Of a stretch of DNA of 64,000 nt, positions 56,648 through 64,000 are shown piece by piece; the stretch's first letter is position 1; each line of letters starts with the position of its first letter. The position numbers and the translations under genes were made by a program. Source of the stretch: Sacculina carcini. Lineage: Eukaryota; Arthropoda; Thecostraca; Sacculinidae. Below the pieces are notes generated by a model. That model saw nothing but the letters and a program-made list of their open reading frames with translations, did no database searches and was not told the origin of the DNA. The stretch is taken from positions 5,258,750 to 5,322,749 of the forward strand of contig OU696583.1 of assembly GCA_916048095.2 (NCBI GenBank). Reading direction: 5' to 3'.

Positions 56648-56900
56648 CAAGGGTTCATAACCGGGGGTGGTCAAACCCATAGATGACTGGTTAGTAGGGG
56701 ATGAGTACTCACGCATATTAAAAAAATCATTTGTGTAAAATGCATTGTATTTCCGCGAAAAAAGTAATTTTGCTTAATCTCTTAAAGTTGTATGAATATT
56801 CAGTACGTTTTATTACGTCGATTGTATATTAATATTTTCGAATTAAATAAGTATCAAGAATCCAGGGTGTGCGAACACTGAGGAAGGTTAAAAACCATTG
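56648..56900. mobile_element. Possible old hAT-type MITE
   Basis: The ends CAAGGGTTCATAACC and (complement of the right end) CAATGGTTTTTAACC resemble the CAGTGGTTCTTAACC ends of hAT-2. The 253-bp interior is AT-rich and non-coding. The 8-bp flanks agree at only about four positions, so either the duplication has decayed or the call is wrong. Confidence 0.35.
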
Positions 56901-57977
56901 CTTTGATGGAAAATGAAGATGGCAAATGAAGAAAGGGAGAATTAAGGGGAGACAGCAAACCACTAATCTAAACCATCCCGGTACAGAATTCTGCAAGCTA
57001 AAGGCCAAAATATGCTCCTGATATTTTTTGGTGCAACTAACGTGTCAGTAGAAATACACCCGGCCAAACCATTTGGTCATCAAACGGGCACGTCATGTGT
57101 TTTTCCGAAGGGAACTGTTTATTGCTGCCAGTGTTGCCAGCATTCAGCCACTGGACGCTCAATGTCGACGTCACCGTAGATTGGCCACCCGACTCGCACC
57201 AGAAGATCGACATCTCTCAGATAAGGGTGACGGTGCTACTCTGCCCGTGCGGCAGCCGTTGCAATATGATGTATTACGTTATAATCGAACCACATCCACA
57301 AAATTTCAATACTACAACGTGCTCAAATACTAGATCACGCAGTGGCGCGTTAGGAAGTTCCCGTCGCGTCAGAACGTCCACCGAGTTCTTCATGTTCCCA
57401 AACGAGCTCATATAAACCGTATTTTACAGCGGATTCTATAACTGTCTGTTTTATATGTTTACCGCGAAAATGATTTTCCGAAAGCAAATTTACGAATATA
57501 TCAACGAATGTTCACCAGAAATGTTCCTTGTTACGCCGTATTTTGTGCAAAAACTAACTCCTGTTTTGTAAAGGTCGTGAACACTGAAAGGTAAAACCAA
57601 TGCACATTAACCCAGACAAAAACCGTCAGCACTTTTTAGAACAATATCAAAACGAATGAATCAAAACACTTGCATACTCCGATTTAAAAACCACAGAACA
57701 TGTACTGGATATAATGTCGACAGAACGGTTACACTGTATTGGATGAACTTAGCATACACACACAATGGTATTCACAAACACTCGCAATATGACACCCACA
57801 CACCAAGATGTCTCGTAGGTGACTGGCTTGGTCCAGTGTTTGACATGGGGCGCCATCTGACGCTCCTTACATCTCCCTTTCTACGGAGAGTATCTTTTCG
57901 GGGGACGGATGGCACGGCCTGCTCTTGAGACGATCGGCGGAGAGTCGTTTTGAGTCAACACCACCGGCGTCGTCGGC
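56901..57977. other. Spacer with unassigned small frames
   Basis: Two overlapping frames at 57073-57333 and 57095-57415 have ordinary composition but match no family I know, and neither can be called a gene. The rest is AT-rich. The end (about 57900-57977) is GC-richer up to the junction with the hAT fragment. Confidence 0.35.
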
Positions 57978-58242
57978 GTGAGTCAGTTCCAGGGGTTCGG
58001 CGGTTTGGTTCACCCCACTCGTATGATTCGTGACGTGGCGCTCTGCTTGACCATCATTAGCTGCAACTGATCACGCCACATCGCTTGACCTTGATATCTG
58101 TGCTGCAGGCAACTCGATCCACTCTGTAGTCGACTTTTGACTGTCGTGATCTTACGCGATGTGTGATTTACCTTTCAATACTTCAAACCCTTGATACTAA
58201 CAATGTCCAGCAAAAAAGGAAGTGGTCGGACGAATACGTAGA
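57978..58242 (+). mobile_element. 5' fragment of an hAT-2 family copy
   Basis: This stretch matches the 5' (right-hand) end of hAT-2 in reverse orientation, from GTGAGTCAGTTCCAGGGG to GGTCGGACGAATACGTA, with about six differences. It includes the untranslated region and the first transposase codons ('QQKRKWSDEYV'). The outer terminal inverted repeat is missing on the left. On the right the sequence changes abruptly into piggyBac. Confidence 0.85.
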
Positions 58243-59373
58243 GATGTCTTTGAACATCTACTACGAAGATTACATCTTGCAGACAACTCCAAAATAAGTG
58301 TGGACAAACCAGATCCCTATCACAAAGTTCGGCCGGTTTTTGAAATAACAAATAAAAACAACAAGCTCATCTTACCTCCGGAGGAACTTTCTATTGATGA
58401 GTGTATGGTACCCTACTACGGCCACCATCCTACAAAACAAAGCATCAGGAGCAAACATGTGCGATTCGGTTTCAAACTGTGGAGCATATGTACGTCTGAC
58501 GGTTTCATGCTTCACTCGGAACCTTATTGTGGGTCAGCGGCACAACTGGACAGTTCCGGACTTGGAAAAGCAGCAGATGTCGTGTTGGGACTCGTTTCGA
58601 AATGCCAACTGAATTCTGGTCACCATGTCACATTTGACAACTTCTTTTTTTCTTTGCGTCTTTTGGAGCAGCTTTCCACGATGGGCATTGGTGGGACAGG
58701 CACTTTCAGAGAAAATTGAGTGCCGAAATATTCACCTTTGATGCACAGCAGCATGATGAATAAGGAGAACCGAGGCTATGTCACTTCAGTCTTTGTTGAC
58801 GACCTCTCTTTAGTGAGATGGAAAGACAGCAAAGCTGTCACAGTTATCAGTAAGAAGCACGGTGTAGAGCCGCTCCATAAGGTAGGACGTTGGAGCAAGG
58901 AGCTCAAAAAATATAATATTGATATGCCTGCTGCCGTAGATACATACAACAAACACGTGGGAGGAGTCGACCTTCATGGCCAGTTTGTCGCCAACTATAG
59001 AGTTCGTATAAGATCAAAGAAGTGGTGGTGGCCTTTGTTCATATGGAACATAAATTGTTGTGTTGTCAACGGATGGCTTCTTTACAGAAAACTGGGATAT
59101 GATCTCCCACTCTTATATTTCATGCGTAAATGTGCAATCGAAACAATATCCCACCATGGCAAAGGTTCATCACGGCCCGTTACTCGACCCCTACCAATGT
59201 TAGGTTCGGCGGCCGGAAGGAATGTACGCTGGGAAGCAAGTGAACATTGGCCAGAGAAAGCTAGCAACAAATATGGCCGTTGTCGTCATTGTTCCAGGAG
59301 GTCGGCCTATATGTGTGTAAACTGTAAAGTTCCATTGCACCCAGAATGCATGCAAGAATACCACACCAGATGA
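58243..59373 (+). pseudogene. piggyBac transposase, N-terminally truncated, one internal stop
   Basis: The frame enters piggyBac homology at 'RRDVFEHLLRRLHLADN' and keeps all three catalytic aspartates: 'LSIDECMVPYYGHH', 'HVTFDNFFFSLRL' and 'KHVGGVDLHGQ'. A Cys/His-rich C-terminal domain ('RCRHCSRRSAYMCVNCKVPLHPEC...H') closes the protein, as in piggyBac proteins that bind their ends with a cross-brace finger. A single in-frame TGA at 58717-58719 interrupts it after 'GTFREN', at a position where the family usually has Arg, so a CGA-to-TGA change is likely. The N-terminal 100-200 residues and both inverted repeats are missing, and hAT-2 sequence sits directly upstream. Confidence 0.88.
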
Positions 59374-59397
59374 TTTTGTAGAGCAAAGATTTAATTG

Positions 59398-59400
<3 letters not shown>

Positions 59401-59471
<71 letters not shown>

Positions 59472-59510
59472 TATTATATATATATTATATATATAAATAT
59501 ATAAATAACC
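59401..59510. repeat. AT microsatellite 1
   Basis: A pure AT dinucleotide run of about 67 bp (59401-59467) is followed by interrupted TATA/ATAAAT repeats to about 59510. Confidence 0.95.
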
Positions 59511-59616
59511 AGAAAATATGTTTTTGTTTGATGTTTGTTCAGTATATTTTTGTTGTTGGCTATATACCGTGCTTATTACTCATGACTATGACGGCTTTGA
59601 TGTCCTTCCATCTCAC

Positions 59617-59619
<3 letters not shown>

Positions 59620-59677
<58 letters not shown>

Positions 59678-59705
59678 GATCCTCTGTCTGTCTGTCTGTC
59701 TGTTT
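59620..59705. repeat. AT microsatellite 2 followed by (CTGT)n
   Basis: About 52 bp of pure TA repeats lead into AAACAGATCC and then six CTGT-like units (59683-59708). A TA run followed by a CTGT run recurs at 63757-63800, where it directly follows the hairpin motif. The pair may mark the two start points of Helitron-like units. Confidence 0.85.
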
Positions 59706-59864
59706 GTCTGTCCCACCCTCCTTGGTCCATTTTCTGCAAGCTGCTATTCGGTAACCACTTAGTTTACTCGCTAACAATTTATACCATCACGTTGGAAATT
59801 TTTGTTGTTTACACTTTTGGCTAATTTTTAAATTTTAAAATTAAAACAAAAAAAAGTTATAGCG

Positions 59865-61480
59865 GTGAAAAGACAAAATGAACCCTGAAAAATTCGAAAA
59901 TTTTGGTCAATGTTCCGCCATCTACTCCTTATAAACCATAAATGGTACAGCTATACGCATTATATCACTGTGTAGAAAATTTTCTGATCTACTTGTTAGG
60001 CTATAATTCAAATTCTAAACTTAAATAAAAAATATGTAAAAACGACAAAATTACAATCTACATTCATAATTTCATTTTATCTTAAGGCGACCAATTTTAT
60101 TTACTTTATTCTCTATTTCTCAACAAATAAATATCACACATCTAAATAAATAATACCATCATGCTGGGAATTTTGTTTTCTACAAGACGGTATATTTTTT
60201 AATTTTCCAAAGTGTATTAAAAAAAAATTACGGCGGTGTGAAGTCAAAATGACAAAGTCAAAAATTCAAAATTAGCACTGAAAAACGCGAATATTTTGGT
60301 CAATATTCCGCTATCTATTTCTCATGAACCAGCAATGGTACAGCTATAAACATTTAACTATTGTGTAGATAATTTTGTGTTCTACAAGAAAAGGTATAAT
60401 GTATACCCACAAGTGATACAAAAAACGTGTAAAATTGGCAAAATTCTCAAATACATCCAAAATTACACTTGAACACCGGGTGACTAAAATTAATTCATTT
60501 TTCTACTATTTCTCAGTAACTATTTGTCACACATCAAAATTAATTATACCATCGTGCTATAAATTTTGTTTTCTACAATACGGTTTAATTCTTCATTTTC
60601 CAAAGTGTATCTGAAAGAAGTTACGGCGGTGTAAAGTTAAAGGGATATATTGCCAATTTGACAGCTATTATGCGCACTTGCGATTACACAGGAATATACT
60701 ACTGTGTAGAGAATTTTGTGTTCTACAAGAAAAGGTATAATTTATACCCACAAATGATACAAAAAACGTGTAAAATTGGCAAAATTCTCAAATACATCCA
60801 AAATTACACTTGAACACCGGGTGACTACAATTTATTCATTTTTATACCCATTTCTCAGGAACTGTTTGTCATACATTAAAATTAATTATACCATCGTGCT
60901 AGAAATTTTGTTTTCTACAGTACGGTATAATTCTTAATTTTCCAAAGTGTATCTGAAGGAAGTTACGGCGGTGTAAATTCAAAATGTCATGCTGCCAATT
61001 TGACAGCTATTATGCGTACTTGCGATTACACATGAATATACACTGATTAAATTTCACTGAAGTCCAATCACAATTTACGCACTTGCGATTACACAGGAAT
61101 ATACTACTGTGTAGAGAATTTTGTGTTCTACAAGATAAGCTATAATTTATACCCACAAATCATACAAAAAACGTGTAAAATTGGCAAAATTCTCAAATAC
61201 ATCCAAAATTACACTTGAACACCGGGCGACTAAAATTAATTCATTTTTCTACTATTTCTCCGTAACTATTTGTTACACATAAAAATAAATTATACCATCG
61301 TTCTAGAAATCTTGTCTTCTACAATACGGTATAATTTGTAATTTTCCAAAGGGTATCTGAAGGAAGTTACGGCGGTGTAAAGTCAAAGGGACATATTGCC
61401 AATTTGACAGCTATTATGCGCACTTGCGATTACACAGGAATATACACCGATTAAATTTCACTGAAGCCCAATCACAATTA
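59865..61480. repeat. Tandem array of 340-400 bp AT-rich units
   Basis: The phrase CTGTGTAGA-x-AATTTT recurs at about 59968, 60361, 60702 and 61107, giving periods of about 392, 342 and 405 bp. Units share TTCTACAAGA, GTGTAAAATTGGCAAAATTC, ACTTGAACACCGGG, ACCATCGTGCTA, TTTCCAAAG and AAGTTACGGCGGTGTAAA. The last two units are clearly the most alike, and the first is strongly diverged. The extra length of the third comes from a local repetition of GCACTTGCGATTACACA. No coding potential is seen. Confidence 0.85.
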
Positions 61481-63748
61481 AGAATGCATCATATTATCTC
61501 CAAGCATGGATGGTGTGGTTTTATTGCGTACAGTTTAATTAATGCTACACTATACTGAATATAAAGGCTATATTGTCCTCAATAACGTTCCGCACGACGG
61601 GCGGGTAAAATGCTATTGGGAACAAAGTAAACTACTGAATTTAACTGTGTAATTTAATTGGTTTAATTTCAAGTTGCATAAGCATAAGTTGCATAAGGAT
61701 ATGGGTTGCAATATCATGTAATGCCAACTTATGCTGTTTTAGCGGAAGCATTAACCTGGAATTATAGAGATGACAGAAGGTTGCATTGTTTTGATAGTGT
61801 TACACTTCTGAATTACTACACACGAAGGACGGGTGTGAATTTGAGCAGTGATGAGGGAAAAACATCGTCAATAATTAAAACAAGAATTTACAAATTTGAC
61901 TTTTTCTATTGGTCGTTTTTCATCAATTTTCTTTGTGTTTGTTTCGTGTTTGAGTTCTGAATTATTCCGCACGACGGGCAGCTTTAAATATGAGGCGGGT
62001 TGTGGAAAAACATGTTTTCTAAATTGAAACATAAATTTCACATTTAGACTTTTATATTGGCTAAAACTTTCCTATGGGTTTGTTTTTCTTTTTCAATTTG
62101 CACTAATTTGTATATGAATTGAATATTAATTATATTTTATGAACTGTTCCGCACGACGGGCGAATTAAATGTATCTATAAAGAGTGGGTTTAAATGATAG
62201 CGAGGTATATGATATTTTGCTAGCAGTAAATATTCTAGCGATAAAAGTAGAATAGCTCTCAAGCATATGATTTTGGAGAATGATGTGAACCTTTAAATAT
62301 ATTTTGCGATCTGATGATATATGTATTAGGAATAATACGTAGCAGAATATAGATTGCATAATATAATATCGGCTGTAATATCAAGGGCTGTAATATCGGT
62401 GTAATCCAAAAAATAACAACTGTATGAATATGATGCATTAGTGGAAGCATTAACCGGGAATTATGAGATAATATGATAATGGTGTATAATTATATCTCAT
62501 TATGCAACAAATGTGAATTTAGCTGCCTTACAGTTTGGTCCCGATACTATATTGGCGGGTTGAGAGAAAAGTATTGGTGTGCCGCGTGTTTGGGACCCCG
62601 GGGATAGATAATCTCAGTCTTCTGATTACAAATTATGATCGCATCAGTATATTTTTTGATCACAAACTAATAAGTTAAATCACCTCAGACTAGGCTGAGA
62701 GCGGTCAATATTGAATGGCTGGGTTGGGTTGGGTAGGTTTGACTCAGGTTATATTGGGTTTTAATGATAGCGGAAAATATATAAATTTTAACAATAAATG
62801 TTATAGCGGTAAAAGTGAAATAGTACTTGAGCAAATGATATTGGGGAATGATGTTAAGTAATAAATATAGTTTGGAAACATTCTGATGAAAAGATTTCAT
62901 CATCTCTCATTGTTTGTTTCGTGTTTGTGTTCTGAATTATACCACACGACGGGCAGATTTATATATCAGGCGGGTTGAGGGATAATATTTGTCAAAATAA
63001 GAACAAAAATATTCACATTTAGACTTTTCTATTGGTTAAGATATTTATAGGTTACATTTTTTGGTTTTCAATTTGTATTCATTATATTTTCTGGATTTGA
63101 TATGAATTTTATTGTATGAATTGTTCCGCACGACGGGTGGGTTTATAAAAGTGTTTTTAGATCATTTTTTCAAATGGTTCATTTAAAAAAAGGTAATTTT
63201 TTTTAAAATAAAAATGTTCCGCGGGCAGCAACTATAGACAATAGAACGTTCCATTTCCCCTGTAGAATTAACCCATACACAAAACCAATGGATTTGACTT
63301 CAAATATGAATTGTATTGTATGAATTGTTCCGCACGACGGGCGGGTTTAAAAAAAGTGTTTCCATTTTTTAGTTCATTTTTTCAAATGGTTCATTTAAAA
63401 AAAGGTATTTTTTTAAAAATAAAAATGCTCCGCGGGCAGCAGCTATAGACAATAGAACGTTCAATTTACCCTGTAGAATTAATCCATGCACAAAACCAAT
63501 GGATTTGCCTTCAAGATCCAGAACGGATCGTGTTCGAGTTCTGAATTATTCAGCACGACGGGCGGGTTTAAAAATGACTCAGGCGGACTGAGGGGGAATA
63601 TTTTGTCGAAATAAAAATAATTAAACTTATAATTTTCAATTGATTAATATTTTTATGAGTGTACCCTATTTCATTTTTATTTTTCCATATTTTTATATGA
63701 ATTGAATATGAATTTCATGTTATGAATTGCTCCGCACAACGGGCGGGT
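61481..63748. repeat. Blocks around a CACGACGGGCGGG hairpin motif, possibly Helitron-like
   Basis: A GC-rich motif, CCGCACGACGGGCGG with a CCGC/GCGG stem, stands out from very AT-rich surroundings eight times: near 61588, 61966, 62147, 62939, 63124, 63327, 63549 and 63729. Several intervals are about 180-220 bp, and the intervening blocks are related in two types. One has ACATTTAGACTTTT and TATGAATTGAATATGAA words. The other has TTCAAATGGTTCATTTAAA, CCGCGGGCAGCA, CTATAGACAATAGAACGTTC and ACAAAACCAATGGATTTG. Two motif copies are followed by AATGCTAT. Short GC hairpins just before a CTA end are typical of Helitron 3' ends, but no Rep/helicase gene is here. The class is an inference. Confidence 0.6.
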
Positions 63749-64000
63749 TTTAATGCTATATATATATACATAAAGAAGAAATTATCTGTCTGTCTGTGTA
63801 TGTATGCTTGAATATGAGGTGACATAATTGCGCTGGTTCATGGTTCGCTGGCTCAATGATCAGGGGCTTCAAACGCAAACGAAGCGATGGCTCATTTTTA
63901 TGAAATAAAAATGTCCCGCGGGCAGCAATAAAACGTTCAATTTCACCGTATAGAATGAATTCATATACAAAACTAATGGATTTGACTTCAAGAACCAGAA
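63749..64000. repeat. Start of a further unit at the window edge
   Basis: A short TA run and a CTGT run (63757-63800) are followed by a more complex stretch and by another copy of the CCGCGGGCAGCA and AATGGATTTGACTTCAAG block. The pattern runs off the right edge. Confidence 0.6.

Noticed and set aside
59528-59824. A 98-codon frame with an Ile-Tyr repeat
   Set aside because: The repeat is a translated TA microsatellite and the rest is low-complexity, so it is not a gene.
61587-63748. Regular GC motifs as a CRISPR-like array
   Set aside because: Spacing is irregular (about 180 to 800 bp), the intervals are themselves repeats, and the DNA is eukaryotic.
1-64000. tRNA, rRNA or snRNA genes
   Set aside because: I looked for GGTTCGA-type B boxes and rRNA words. 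The GGTTCGATCGAACC near 53024 is a palindrome in the hAT-2 terminal region, and no cloverleaf could be supported.

Overview
The window is animal nuclear DNA. It holds two conserved host genes, and almost everything else is transposable elements in various states of decay. The host genes are IFT52 (minus strand, 4436-5845), an intraflagellar transport subunit that marks an organism with motile or sensory cilia, and SF3B3 (plus strand, 20512-24192), a core subunit of the U2 snRNP. Both coding regions are a single open frame without introns, and both have a good 3' splice-site-like sequence just upstream of the ATG. This points to an intron-poor genome in which introns (or spliced leaders) sit before the start codon, rather than to two unrelated retrocopies. 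The element mix (CR1/L2-like and Jockey-like LINEs, hAT, piggyBac, Ty3/gypsy-like LTR elements, AT-rich Helitron-like arrays) suits an invertebrate. I cannot name the phylum from the sequence.

Layout from left to right. 1-2871: Ty3/gypsy-like fossil (minus) with one LTR, inserted into a LINE (2872-3760). 4436-5845: IFT52. 5885-8287: an hAT transposon with perfect ends and target-site duplication, only 28 bp from the presumed IFT52 splice acceptor. 8898-15470: two head-to-tail copies of a Jockey-like LINE ('LINE B') with a 2A-like motif and a PHD finger at the N-terminus of ORF2. 16447-16460: a textbook RFX X-box, followed on the minus strand by a possible splice donor. 16610-19960: a CR1/L2-like LINE ('LINE A'). 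20512-24192: SF3B3. 24473-25111: two hAT-type MITEs. 25200-31560: LINE fragments and two gypsy-like fossils. 31770-36490: LINE A and a CR1-like LINE tail to tail with a MITE between them. 36812-39702: a gypsy-like fossil with a pair of LTRs. 40178-44440: a rather young two-ORF LINE ('LINE G'). 44447-45295: MITE and LINE A fragment. 46628-53049: a BED-finger hAT element that carries a complete LTR element inside its transposase gene. 53278-55070: a ZMYM1-like hAT relic with a recognisable intron. 57978-59373: a 5' hAT fragment fused to a truncated piggyBac transposase. 59400-64000: AT microsatellites, a 340-400 bp tandem array and a family of blocks around a CACGACGGGCGGG hairpin.

The most interesting reading concerns IFT52. 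With the transposons removed, the X-box at 16447 would lie roughly 1.6 kb from the IFT52 start. IFT52 (osm-6 in C. elegans) is a classic RFX/X-box target. The simplest model is that the IFT52 promoter and a short non-coding first exon sit near 16.4 kb, and that a leader intron has been swollen to about 10.5 kb by one hAT and two LINE insertions. RNA evidence is needed to confirm this.

The elements record a history of nesting: gypsy in LINE, LTR element in hAT, SINE-like insert in the LINE B endonuclease, and MITE at the junction of two LINEs. Several families look recently active. The two LINE B copies are nearly identical, hAT-1 has perfect ends, and the hAT-2 family has two copies here about 2% apart. 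The LTR pairs differ by roughly 5%.
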